From: Candidatus Solibacter sp. | GTDB lineage: Bacteria > Acidobacteriota > Terriglobia > Bryobacterales > Bryobacteraceae | DNA: 38,859 nt | Reading direction: 5' to 3' | Assembly: GCA_025358475.1 (NCBI GenBank) | Contig: JANYJN010000662.1 | Coordinates: 1-38,859, forward strand | Part shown: positions 19,301-27,782 of the stretch, one piece after another | Numbering within the stretch: position 1 is the first letter of the stretch | Layout: each line of letters begins with the position of its first letter | Translations under genes and position numbers: made by a program | Notes under the pieces: generated by a model | Databases searched by the model: none | Told to the model about the DNA's origin: nothing | Seen by the model: only the letters and a program-made list of their open reading frames with translations

Positions 19301-19601
19301 CGTGTTTAAAGCAAGCGAATTTCCGGTTCCTCCGAAAGGGCAGCAAGGCAATCTGGGTCGTAATACCTTCGAAGGTCCCGGGCTGGCGAGCGTGAATACC
19401 AACGCCATCAAGGCCGTACACATTCCGTGGTTCACTGGGTCCGAAGGGGCGACCCTGGAACTGCGTGGCGAGATTGCCAATCTATTCAACCGCGTCAACC
19501 TCGCGACGCCGACGTCCGACTTATCCAGCGGTTTGTTTGGAAAGTCCACCGGACAGCGGCAGCCGCGGACGGTTCAGCTCGGGTTACGTATCGCATTTTG
19601 A
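16356..19601 (+). CDS. TonB-dependent receptor with N-terminal carboxypeptidase-regulatory-like domain (Oar-like), copy 2
   Basis: Signal MQKRSLWAAVLLAMSFAFHAGAQFNGSIEGTVTDPSKAGVPEAQV; VPSVGRNAYAAVLWLAPGVTG; VDGTSVNGNSRDGIANLTPEADTIQEIRV; C-term TVQLGLRIAF. Confidence 0.94.
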   Translation: MQKRSLWAAVLLAMSFAFHAGAQFNGSIEGTVTDPSKAGVPEAQVILVQESTQVTQRATTSESGFFRIAQLPPGPYRLEVSRGGFKTWVQTRLILAGGEARTVYPLLAVGEQISKMEVTATANAIETAKTNVTRSIEGKTIEEVPSVGRNAYAAVLWLAPGVTGSGQLFGSGSANAQDSFQNEPGYQINAAGQRQEQNEYDVDGTSVNGNSRDGIANLTPEADTIQEIRVSANSFSAEKGRNSGALVEVFTKSGTNQYHGTLSEFHTDNAMTARTEFQTKLPATRRNEYGFTAGGPVIKNKTFIFGSFFRLNASAASTSVVREETPQFVSFVQSQFPNSLAAKFFALDPPAAPPTASFITVAQVQQTNPGSFPNGIFPSNLLAVGTATFTLVSSQPSQQWNLRVDQNLHGYKDRVYFNSYRTWEHAWITNPRPNLAYPYPNTGIFARLSWTHTFTSTLLNEASFSLVRAGGNYPSAPGDAANLPNTGITGVGAGFGQAGPYRYQHNNFVIHDGVSWMHGGHQVKVGIDLDRQRGYAVQSNLSHPSFSFSNILDFSQDLPFSQSGPTLDIAKGTTALNLYRKLYSLYTGLYVQDDWKVSKKLTINAGMRWDYFGHWATGHQGDIPFPLFTLGPGATFAQQVASGTMQVRGSGYFAENKPSGLAPRIGLAWDVFGNGSTSIRAAYGIFYSRVGNLSYATSGGANTNAPAFGSPSVNILQPGAQLGYQLGSLGGYYFPPPPGFSFQIGPAGNIVGTRVSVGGMDTNPKQPTTQDYTFTIQRRLGGNFVVEADYLGTHSTHLYTQTDINRFAGNLIANGSLTRLNPYFGSIIYGQTIGTSKANIFSFVVARRFAHGWSAQAIFSKGRALDADSSNDNGVANGQRIQNVANINGQWGRADYDVKNRVALDSVWEIPTPFRSGILKQTLGNWRISTTGIFQSGQPFSVYTSASYPSGDYNADGYNYDQPNSPAFGNSISVSRSAFLSGVFKASEFPVPPKGQQGNLGRNTFEGPGLASVNTNAIKAVHIPWFTGSEGATLELRGEIANLFNRVNLATPTSDLSSGLFGKSTGQRQPRTVQLGLRIAF

Positions 19602-19605
19602 ATCT

Positions 19606-21189
19606 ATGAAACGTCTATCTACAACCGTAGTCGCGGCCGCGCTCATTGCGGTCTCGGCACAAGCGGCGGACCGCCGCATCAGCGTCGCTGAGTACCGTGA
19701 CAAGGTGTACGGAGCGTGGGCGGGGCAGATCGTCGGCGCGTCCTACGGCTTTAACTTCGAAGGCAAGACGCGCAACGTCATCCAACTGGACCACTTCATC
19801 GATCACTATGACAAAGCGATTGTCGACGACGACTATTACTACGAAATGGTCGCGCTCTACGGTTTTGAGCGCTGCGGCCTCAATATGACGGTTGAGCAGT
19901 TGGGCGACATGTGGAAGGAGTATCGCGCCGGAACATGGGGCTCCAGCGAGCAGGCGCGCCTGGCGCTGGAGCGCGGCATCAAGGCACCGGACACGGGCAG
20001 CCCGCGCTATAACCGCTGGTTTCATACCATCGGTCCGCAGTTTTCATCGGATATTTACGGCATGATTTCGCCCGGCATGGTCAATCTCGCGGGCGTGGTC
20101 GCGCGCAAATACTCGCACGTGAATGGGTATGCCGAGGGCTCCGACGGCGCGGTCTTTGTCGCGGGCTGTATCAGTGAGGCGTTTTTTGAAAAGAATCCGC
20201 TGAAGATTGTGAAGCAGGCAGCCCAGTTAATCGACCCGCAATCGAATTACCGGAAAGCGGTCGAATTCGTGATCGCCGGTTATGAGCAGGGCAAGAACTG
20301 GAAGGCTATTGCGGCGGAGAGTGAAGCGCGCTGGCGCCCGGACTATCCGCAGATGAATAACTCCGTCGCCAACGGGGCGCTGGTTGCGCTCGGCATCTTA
20401 TTCGGCGAGGGCGATTTTCTGAAGAGCATCAACGTCGCTACCCAAGTGGGCGACTACACCGACGCCGACTGCAATGCCGCCAACGTCAGCTCCGTCGTTG
20501 GCGCGATGAAGGGTTTCAGCGCGATCCCCAAACAGTTCCTCGAGCCGCTGCACAATCGCATCTACGGCGACCACATGGGGCCGTTGAAACTCGGGCGAAT
20601 GATCGACGAACGCATCGACGACTTGGCGCGCCGCGTCGCCGACACCGGCCAGAAGAATGTGCTCGCCAATGGCGGGCGCCTCGAGGGCAACACGCTGGTG
20701 CTTCCGCAACAGAAGGTCCACACCCAACCGCTCGAATACTTTGATATTAACGATTACGGCAAGCTGTGGAATGAGAACTGGCGGCTCGAAGGAGCGTCGC
20801 GTGGCGGCGCCGGCGCCACGTATCTCGATGGCGCCGTGCTGGTCACATTCCCGCGCGATACCCGTCCCTGCATGTTGGTGCGCAGCATCGCCGTGCCTGC
20901 GGGTAAGCCGCAACTTACCCTGGACATCGGCTACCTGCGCTACCGGCCGTGGCGCCTGCAAGTCCTGGTCGACGATGACATCGTCACCACGACAGCAATC
21001 GGCGCGGAAGACCCCGTGGATGTGAAGCAGGTGCCCCCGAACGACGCGGCAGCAGTGCCGATGTGGAAGGCGCTAACGTTTGACCTGTCGCCATACGCCG
21101 GCCGTAATGTGACACTCCGGCTTTACCAATGGCTTGTCCCTGATCGGATCCCTGGATCGGCTTATTGGCGATCGGCCCGCATCGAGTAG
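19606..21189 (+). CDS. Exported ADP-ribosylglycohydrolase-family protein with C-terminal beta-sandwich-like extension
   Basis: Sec signal MKRLSTTVVAAALIAVSAQAADRR; YRDKVYGAWAGQIVGASYGFNFEGKTR (DraG-type N-terminus); VGDYTDADCNAANVSSVVGAMKG (C-terminal metal motif); extension GATYLDGAVLVTFPRDTRPCMLVRSIAVPAGKPQLTLDIGY... Start at 19606, not 19465. Confidence 0.88.
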   Translation: MKRLSTTVVAAALIAVSAQAADRRISVAEYRDKVYGAWAGQIVGASYGFNFEGKTRNVIQLDHFIDHYDKAIVDDDYYYEMVALYGFERCGLNMTVEQLGDMWKEYRAGTWGSSEQARLALERGIKAPDTGSPRYNRWFHTIGPQFSSDIYGMISPGMVNLAGVVARKYSHVNGYAEGSDGAVFVAGCISEAFFEKNPLKIVKQAAQLIDPQSNYRKAVEFVIAGYEQGKNWKAIAAESEARWRPDYPQMNNSVANGALVALGILFGEGDFLKSINVATQVGDYTDADCNAANVSSVVGAMKGFSAIPKQFLEPLHNRIYGDHMGPLKLGRMIDERIDDLARRVADTGQKNVLANGGRLEGNTLVLPQQKVHTQPLEYFDINDYGKLWNENWRLEGASRGGAGATYLDGAVLVTFPRDTRPCMLVRSIAVPAGKPQLTLDIGYLRYRPWRLQVLVDDDIVTTTAIGAEDPVDVKQVPPNDAAAVPMWKALTFDLSPYAGRNVTLRLYQWLVPDRIPGSAYWRSARIE

Positions 21190-21266
21190 AGTTTAGGCCT
21201 CAATCGATGCTCATACCGTAGGTTGGTATTGCATGTAGCTCCTAATGCTCTGTTTGGAGGTTCGTT

Positions 21267-22739
21267 ATGAAACGCCGCTCTTTTCTGACACTCGCCGCTG
21301 GTTTGCCCGCTCTGGTGGCGAAAAAACCGGGCCGACTGGTGGATATGCCGACTGATGTTCTGGAGGACAAAATCCGTGGTGGGTTCCTCGGTCAGATCAT
21401 TGGTGACCTCAACGGTCTTAAACACGAGATGAAGTATATTCTCGAACCTGGCAACGTGCAGGAATACACACCGGCGCTGCCCGACGGTGGGTGGACTGAC
21501 GACGATACTGACGTTGAGTGGCCCTATCTCCTGGAAATGCAGCAGGGCAAGAATCTCCTGATTCCATATTCACGAATTTCCGAGATTTGGAAGAAGCACA
21601 TCAACCGACGGATTTGGTGCTCTCATCTCTATTTGCGTCAGATCATGGACTTGGGCATCGATCCTCCTTTGACGGGCCGCATCGAAATCAATCCATGGGT
21701 GGACTTCAATCTTTCCGGGCAGTTTGTGAGCGAAAGTTGGGGCTTGATCTCTCCCGGCATGCCGCAAACGGCGGCTAGAATCGGGCTTCATTACACACAC
21801 GTCAGCGTCGATGGCGAAGCGGTTCAGTCTACGCAGATGGTGGACGCCATGATCGCCACGGCGTTCCTGATGAATGATATGGAGAAGATCCTGGACGCCG
21901 GAGCGGCGGCCCTCGATCCCAAGAGCGTGATGAGCCAAATCATGTCGGACGTGCGCAGTTGGCACAAGCTGAACACTATTGACTGGCGCACGACTCGGAA
22001 ACTCACGCGGGATAAGTACTGCAAGTACGGTGGCCAGGACATGCGAGACCGAAACGGTGTCTGGCTGAATGGCGCCTCGACAATATCGGCATTGCTCTAT
22101 GGCGACGGGGACTGGGTCCAAACGGTGCGCAGCGCCTTCAATTTTGGCTGGGATGCGGACAACAACGCGGCCGCTGCCGGAACAATCCTGGGCGTGATCA
22201 AAGGTAACAAGTCTTTGCGGAGCCAGGGCTGGGATATCAAGGACCTCTACCGGAACACGAGCCGGGACGACATGCCTCCAGATGAGACGATTACGAGTTA
22301 CAGCGATCGGCTGGTCGAGCTTGCCAAACGTAATATCATCGAGCAAGGTGGCACTAAGTCGACCGTTAGCGGAAGATCCGTATACCATATCAGCTCCGAG
22401 GTTCCTCAAAATGTAGAACGCCTCCCTAATCTCAAAGAACAATACTCTACGATGCGGTCCCAGTGGAGGGGCCAGATCGAAAAAGGGATCGTGAATGGCG
22501 CATCCAGCCAGGAAAATGCGCGTGCCGCCTACCTGGCGATCTGCCTCGATCTCGCGCCAGAACTGAAGCAGAAACATCCGGATCGGTGGGTGGCCGCCGT
22601 AGCTGCTTTGCATGGATATCCGCGGGTGCTGCAGGCAATCTTCTACGAGGCGCCGTTCCCGGCAGGTGACCGAATCCGCGAGAAGTCGATTGCGGCGGGG
22701 GTTCAGAAACCCGTAACGAACCAGAAGCTCTGGGACTAG
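21267..22739 (+). CDS. Exported ADP-ribosylglycohydrolase-family protein
   Basis: Tat-like MKRRSFLTLAAGLPALVA; LEDKIRGGFLGQIIGDLNGLKHE, DGGWTDDDTDVEW, FNFGWDADNNAAAAGTILGVIKG. Confidence 0.87.
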   Translation: MKRRSFLTLAAGLPALVAKKPGRLVDMPTDVLEDKIRGGFLGQIIGDLNGLKHEMKYILEPGNVQEYTPALPDGGWTDDDTDVEWPYLLEMQQGKNLLIPYSRISEIWKKHINRRIWCSHLYLRQIMDLGIDPPLTGRIEINPWVDFNLSGQFVSESWGLISPGMPQTAARIGLHYTHVSVDGEAVQSTQMVDAMIATAFLMNDMEKILDAGAAALDPKSVMSQIMSDVRSWHKLNTIDWRTTRKLTRDKYCKYGGQDMRDRNGVWLNGASTISALLYGDGDWVQTVRSAFNFGWDADNNAAAAGTILGVIKGNKSLRSQGWDIKDLYRNTSRDDMPPDETITSYSDRLVELAKRNIIEQGGTKSTVSGRSVYHISSEVPQNVERLPNLKEQYSTMRSQWRGQIEKGIVNGASSQENARAAYLAICLDLAPELKQKHPDRWVAAVAALHGYPRVLQAIFYEAPFPAGDRIREKSIAAGVQKPVTNQKLWD

Positions 22740-22784
22740 GTGAATGACGAGTCGGGTAAGCATACGGCTTATCTCAAAATGCGG

Positions 22785-22990
22785 GAGTTGTTGAACGTGG
22801 CACTCCTCCTGGCGGATTCTTCTGCTACAACGATGCTGTTCCCGCAGGCGCACTCATAGCGATTCTGGAGGCCGGACTGCGTATTCCGGACTACGTGGCG
22901 GTCATCGGCGCCGCCACGTGGATTGCTCCGGTGTGCTGCGGGTGCCGTGACGCCTCCGTGCTTTCCGTGGGTTTCTCGATCGGCTTTTAA
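22785..22990 (+). pseudogene. Remnant of a LacI-type regulator effector domain
   Basis: Frame reads PGGFFCYNDAVPAGALIAILEAGLRIPDYVAVIGAATW, typical of the C-terminal lobe of LacI/PBP1 proteins (compare ALFVANGTMGMGAVRAVQEIGLRCPDDVAVVVFDD in the intact LacI here); no helix-turn-helix found. Confidence 0.55.
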
Positions 22991-23091
22991 TGGGTGCTGA
23001 GCAGCAGTGCGCCACCGTGGCGGGGTGGGAACGCACTACGTTCATCTTCGGATCAACGGCAATCCTCCGGTGGGTCAGGATCTTGGCGACT

Positions 23092-23538
23092 CTACGAACC
23101 AGGGCGGATGACACCTTTCTTCACGAGTGCGCAGCCATATAGGCGGGTTTCCCCCGTTGCGACAATGGCGAATGCCTCGCGCGAGCGGCGGTAGAACTCG
23201 AACCTGTCGATCGGCGCAATCCGGACGTCGCGCCCTTCGGCGGCGTCCAGGACGGACTGGAATTCCTGCACGGTTTCGGGGACGGCCTCGGTGTCGCCGA
23301 CAACTTCAATCACGGCGACCGGGCAGTCAACGAAATCGTCGACGGGCAGGAGTTTCAAAATCGACGCCATCGCGCGCCTCGAGTTCACCCCATCCATTCG
23401 TACCAAACGTCGGGCCATGGCCGCAGCCGGGAAGTTGGCGTCTACGATCGCAATTTCATCGCCATGCCCCATGGCCGCGAGGATATGGAGTAATTCGGGA
23501 CTAACTACTGGGTCGATTCCTTTGAGCATGTTGTACAT
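23092..23538 (-). CDS. RbsD/FucU-family sugar mutarotase
   Basis: MLKGIDPVVSPELLHILAAMGHGDEIAIVDANFPA... VETRLYGCALVKKGVI-like C-terminus (GETRLYGCALVKKGVIRPGS). Likely start MLKGID at about 23529. Confidence 0.88.
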   Translation of the reverse strand: MYNMLKGIDPVVSPELLHILAAMGHGDEIAIVDANFPAAAMARRLVRMDGVNSRRAMASILKLLPVDDFVDCPVAVIEVVGDTEAVPETVQEFQSVLDAAEGRDVRIAPIDRFEFYRRSREAFAIVATGETRLYGCALVKKGVIRPGS

Positions 23539-23629
23539 TGTCCCTCAAACCGGACGGAAGCGGAGCTCCCTCCTGCCCATCGCGTACCGACGCGAGGACG
23601 TTCAGCGCGAGGGCCAGCATGTGTGGCGA

Positions 23630-23847
23630 AGATTCTCCAGTACGCCCATGCCGGCAGGTCGAAACTGCCGAGCGTTGCCAGCCGAACGATCGATAGAAAA
23701 AGCTCTCCGATTGCGTAGTCCCGATGGTAGAGTTGGAAAGGCAGATTGCCTTTGCCCGCCCGTTTCTGGGTGTTCGCCCACGAACTCCAGCCGAGCATGG
23801 TCACGACGCAAAAGGCGATCGCCATTCCCATCTGTCACGACGAACAT
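23630..23847 (-). pseudogene. GRP/RhaT-like sugar transporter, N-terminal stub with early frameshift
   Basis: MFVVT then frameshift to GMAIAFCVVTMLGWSSWANTQKRAGKGNLPFQLYHRDYAIGELFLSIVRLATLGS; parallels MFIVTSLALAIAFCMITMLGWGSWANTQKLAGKEQWHFPLFYWDYAIGVFFAGLVAMLTLGT at 33552..34547. Confidence 0.85.
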
Positions 23848-24821
23848 GTTTTCTCCGGATGCATTGACTCGATTTCGATACTGTCCCGGCGCTCGGAGAG
23901 GAATGCATCAAGTTCCGCGCGGGAAGGAATCGAGGACTGGGCGCCGGCGCGGGTCACACAGATCGCGCCTGCGGCGTTGGCGAACACGGCGGCTTCCAGG
24001 AGCGGGCGGCCCTCGCCGAGCGCCACGGCGAGGGCCGCGTTGAAGACGTCCCCAGCAGCCGTGGTGTCTACGGCCGTAACCTGGAAACCCGGCACCGCCG
24101 CGAGAAACTCGCTGGTACGGACAACGCACCCGCTTTCACCCATTTTCACTACTACGGCCGACACGCCCAGTTGGAGCAGCAGCCCTGCCACTTCGGCCGC
24201 CGCCCGGCTGTCGCGAATTGCCCGGAGCCCGTTCCCCGCAAGGATTGCGGCCTCCGACTGATTGGGCGTCAGGATGTCGACGTTCCGCAGGACCTCCGGG
24301 GTCAGTTGCCGCGCTGGTGCGGGATCGAGAATCGTGACGGCGCCGCGCGATCGGGCCTCGGCCAGCACCTGGGCGACAGTCTCCAGGGGAATCTCGTGTT
24401 GAGCGAGCACATAGCCACCCCGTTGCACGCGGTCGAGGCGGCTGAGCGCGACGGCCGACTCCAGCGTGGCGTTGGCGCCGGGAGATATCACGATCGCGTT
24501 CCGGCCGTTCGGAAGCACGTAGATTACGGCGCAACCGGTAGAACGGTCCACTCGCCCGATACGGGACGTGTCCACTCCGGCATCGTTGAGGCTGGCGATA
24601 AGACGCGATCCAAACGGGTCCTTTCCGACCTGCGCGATCATATCCACGTTGCCGCCAAGGCGGGCGGCGGCGTAGGCCTGATTGGCGCCTTTGCCCCCAG
24701 GAAAGAGTTTCAGGTCACCGCCGGGGAGCGTCTCACCCGCACGCACCATGCGCTCCATACCAATCACGAGATCCATGTTCGCGCTGCCCACCACCGTGAT
24801 GTCCGGCATAAATCCCTCCAT
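23835..24821 (-). CDS. rbsK: Ribokinase, PfkB family
   Basis: ITVVGSANMDLVIGMERMVRAGETLPGGDLKLFPGGKGANQAYAAARLGGNVDMIAQVGKDPFG; DTTAAGDVFNAALAVALGEG. Likely start MPDITVV at about 24809. Confidence 0.94.
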   Translation of the reverse strand: MEGFMPDITVVGSANMDLVIGMERMVRAGETLPGGDLKLFPGGKGANQAYAAARLGGNVDMIAQVGKDPFGSRLIASLNDAGVDTSRIGRVDRSTGCAVIYVLPNGRNAIVISPGANATLESAVALSRLDRVQRGGYVLAQHEIPLETVAQVLAEARSRGAVTILDPAPARQLTPEVLRNVDILTPNQSEAAILAGNGLRAIRDSRAAAEVAGLLLQLGVSAVVVKMGESGCVVRTSEFLAAVPGFQVTAVDTTAAGDVFNAALAVALGEGRPLLEAAVFANAAGAICVTRAGAQSSIPSRAELDAFLSERRDSIEIESMHPEKTCSS

Positions 24822-24865
24822 TAATCTTTCTCGCTCACCACTGCTCTACCTCGGCAGCGTCTGCA

Positions 24866-25924
24866 CTACTGGGATCTCACGACTCCGGCATCCTCTGCTG
24901 TCCCGGCTCTCGGCCGGGCACCATTGGTGGACTCTCGTATCTTGAGTTCTCCTTGAAGAACGATGCTGACTGGCGTCTTCGATGCGATTTCGCCCATGAT
25001 GCGCTGAATAAGCAGTTCGGCCCCCTGAAAGCCGATCTGATATGCCGGTTGCGAAACAACCGTGAGTCGCGGCCGGAACAGGTCGGATCCAGGAACATCG
25101 TCGAAAACGACGACGGCGACATCATCTGGGCAGCGCAGTCCGATCTCCTGCACGGCCCTTACCGCTCCCATTCCCATCGTCCCATTCGCGACGAAGAGGG
25201 CAGTCGGGCGCGGGTTGCTTAGGCACAGTTCCTTCGCCAGCCGGTATCCACTTTCCACGCGGAAATCACCCTCCCGAACGAGTGCCGGGTCGAAGGGAAT
25301 ACCCGCTTCGGACAGCCCCTGGCAGTAACCGCTGAGACGGTCTCGCGCGGTCTGAAGGCGGGCGGAACCGGAAACAATGCTGATCCTGCGGTGCCCCATG
25401 GCGATGAGATGGCGGATGCAGATGACCGAGCCTCGCACGTTATCTATGACGACGGAATCCACCGATAGCTCCGGTGGAATGCGATCCAGGCAAACGAGCG
25501 GTATTCCTGCCCCCATCGTCTCTTGAAGGTGGGCAGGTGGGCCGACGCTCGGTGCCACAACGGCCAGGATGCCGTCAGCGCAACGTGCCCGCAGCACGGC
25601 GAAAATACTCTGCTCCCGCTCTACCTGATCATCGGTGTTGAAAATGTTGAGCAGATAGCCTCTTTTGAGCGCCGCATCTTCCGCCCCCCGTACTAACAAA
25701 GGAAAGAACGGGTTGGTGATGTCTGAAATGACCATCCCGAGCGTATGGGTCCGGCGCGACTTCAGGCTGCGCGCTGCATGGTTGGGATGAAAATCCAGAT
25801 CCTTGATGGCCTGTTCGACGCGCGCCCGCATGGAATCCTTCACAGCGGCCGCCCCGCTCATCACGTTTGAAACTGTGCCGACTGACACCCCGGCTCTTCG
25901 CGCAACGTCCTTAATCGTAGCCAT
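24866..25924 (-). CDS. LacI-family transcriptional regulator
   Basis: MATIKDVARRAGVSVGTVSNVMSGAAAVKDSMRARVEQAIKDLDFHPNHAARSLKSRRTHTLGMVISDITNPFF... Confidence 0.96.
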   Translation of the reverse strand: MATIKDVARRAGVSVGTVSNVMSGAAAVKDSMRARVEQAIKDLDFHPNHAARSLKSRRTHTLGMVISDITNPFFPLLVRGAEDAALKRGYLLNIFNTDDQVEREQSIFAVLRARCADGILAVVAPSVGPPAHLQETMGAGIPLVCLDRIPPELSVDSVVIDNVRGSVICIRHLIAMGHRRISIVSGSARLQTARDRLSGYCQGLSEAGIPFDPALVREGDFRVESGYRLAKELCLSNPRPTALFVANGTMGMGAVRAVQEIGLRCPDDVAVVVFDDVPGSDLFRPRLTVVSQPAYQIGFQGAELLIQRIMGEIASKTPVSIVLQGELKIRESTNGARPRAGTAEDAGVVRSQ

Positions 25925-26044
25925 TTATGTGCTGAAAAAACTCTGAAGCGATGTCAGATTGGGTCCCGTACAGCCAACGGCGCTCTCCCCGCACTCCACC
26001 CTGCCACCCCAGGACCGCTCGTCAGCGGGTGCCCTCCAGCCTCT

Positions 26045-26058
26045 GTGAATCGGTTCAC
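26045..26058. promoter_or_regulatory. LacI-type operator candidate GTGAATCGGTTCAC
   Basis: Near-perfect palindrome (one mismatch) with a central CG, about 120 bp upstream of the LacI gene; fits the usual LacI-family operator layout. Confidence 0.6.
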
Positions 26059-26309
26059 ATATGCCGACTTAACATGTATCTATCTCAACATGAAACAGTT
26101 CAATTATCGCGCCGGTTCCCGCAGCAGTCAAGATCATCTTCAGCAGGCAGGGCGGGTCTTCAAATGGCTCGGAATCGATCTGCGACTACTGTCGGGCGGG
26201 GAACCACCGCTGGAGGTTTGGGCTCAGGACGGACGGTTCGATTGAATAGATTCACGGCTTCGAACGGGAATTCGTGAAGTGCCATCTTGTCCGAGACGTC
26301 GCGGTCCGG

Positions 26310-27749
26310 TCATCGATCGGCACCGTGCGTAACCCGGATGCGCTTCTGGTCGGGGTTCGGGTGCGATTCCGCGATGATAATCCGTTTGAGCTCGGCGATC
26401 GCTGCGGCGGCCTCTTCGTCCCGTCCCAGCCGGCGTAGCGCAATCGCCAGTTGGCTGCGAGCCATCCGGTCGGTCGCATCATACTTGGCTGCGAGTCTCA
26501 GTTCTTCCACGGCCTTTGGATAGTTTTCGGCGCTCACATACAGTTTGCCCAGTAAGCTGTGCGCTTTCGCGAAGGCGGGCTGGGCGCGAGTGGCGGCGAT
26601 CAAAGCCTCGAGGGTCTCTGAGAATTTGGCTGTCCCCGGCTCCACGCCTTCCTGCACCAATGCTTGTGCCAAGAGATAGTTGAGTGTTGAATCACCCGGC
26701 GATTTCTTGAGACGTTCCCTCAAAACCGCGCTGGCGATATCCGGCTGGCGCATCTCGGTATACAAAACACCGAGCCCGGCGGCGCCATACTGCCGATTCG
26801 GATCGAGCCGGTTTGCCAGTTCGAATTCCGATGCCGCCTCCTCGTATCTCCCGAGCTGCGCCTTGAGGATTCCCCTCAGCGTGTGGAGACGCGCGGATTC
26901 CGGCACATGCTGCAGACCGACGTCCACGAACTCCGCCGCAGCGTCCTGCGATTCGTTCCGCAGACAAATCGCCGCCAGATCGAGGTAGTTCCGCTCGTCC
27001 TTCGGAGCGATTTCGATAGCTCTGCGGAGATGATCTACCGCCGCCTCGAGTCGTCCGCCCGCGGCTTCCGCCGAGGCCAGCAAGTTCAGGGCATCCGCTC
27101 CGGCGCCGGAATCCGCGGCGAACGGTTGCAGGGTTGCGATCGCATCGGCGGACTTCCGGGCAAGCAACTGGCTATAACCGAGGTTGAACCTTACGTTCAC
27201 GCTGTCCGGATGAACCGCAAGCAGCCTTTCGAAAACGGGAACGGCGTCCGAAGGACGATCAAGCACAAGGAGACACGCGCCGTAAAGCGAGTACGCCCGT
27301 TCGTTGCTCGCGATCTGCGCCGGGGCTTTCTCAAAGTGGTAAACGGCCCGGCTGCAATCACCACCTTCGAAGGCAAGCACCCCGGCCATCGCATGGGCGA
27401 CGACGTTTTCCGGTTCGAGGCGAATCAGCCGGTCCAGAAATGCCGCTACCCGCGGATCGTGCGATCGATAGCCGACCTCCACCGTGCCCTTGAGGGCAGC
27501 GGCAAATTCGGGAGAGTATCGAAGCGCGGTTTCGAAGCTGGAGATGCTCTCTTTGTCGCGTCCCAGGCCGGCCAGCGCCAATCCACGCGCCGTCCATACC
27601 CCGGCGTCCTCGGGCTGGGTCTGCAGCAATGAACCTGACAGGGTCAAGGCGTCCTGAAAGCGTTTCGACCGCAATGCCTCCGCAAGCGAATCCGCGCTAC
27701 ACAACCCAGTGCCGATAGCCGCCAACAGGACGATCGGGCAAGCCTTCAT
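26310..27749 (-). CDS. Tetratricopeptide repeat protein, secreted
   Basis: Signal-like MKACPIVLLAAIGTGLCSADS; repeated TPR helices such as LQTQPEDAGVWTARGLALAGLGRDKESISSFETALRYSPEFAAALKG. Confidence 0.9.
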   Translation of the reverse strand: MKACPIVLLAAIGTGLCSADSLAEALRSKRFQDALTLSGSLLQTQPEDAGVWTARGLALAGLGRDKESISSFETALRYSPEFAAALKGTVEVGYRSHDPRVAAFLDRLIRLEPENVVAHAMAGVLAFEGGDCSRAVYHFEKAPAQIASNERAYSLYGACLLVLDRPSDAVPVFERLLAVHPDSVNVRFNLGYSQLLARKSADAIATLQPFAADSGAGADALNLLASAEAAGGRLEAAVDHLRRAIEIAPKDERNYLDLAAICLRNESQDAAAEFVDVGLQHVPESARLHTLRGILKAQLGRYEEAASEFELANRLDPNRQYGAAGLGVLYTEMRQPDIASAVLRERLKKSPGDSTLNYLLAQALVQEGVEPGTAKFSETLEALIAATRAQPAFAKAHSLLGKLYVSAENYPKAVEELRLAAKYDATDRMARSQLAIALRRLGRDEEAAAAIAELKRIIIAESHPNPDQKRIRVTHGADR

Positions 27750-27782
27750 AGTCAGATCATAGCAACGGAGTGGTCGCGAATC

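Noticed and set aside
21570-22853. 427-aa minus-strand ORF opposite the second ADP-ribosylglycohydrolase
   Set aside because: Coding evidence is on the plus strand; this frame has no coherent motifs.
26090-26245. Small plus ORF MKQFNYRAGSRSSQDHLQQAGRVFKWLGIDLRLLSGGEPPLEVWAQDGRFD
   Set aside because: No recognisable homology, short, in an intergenic region; not enough evidence for a gene.
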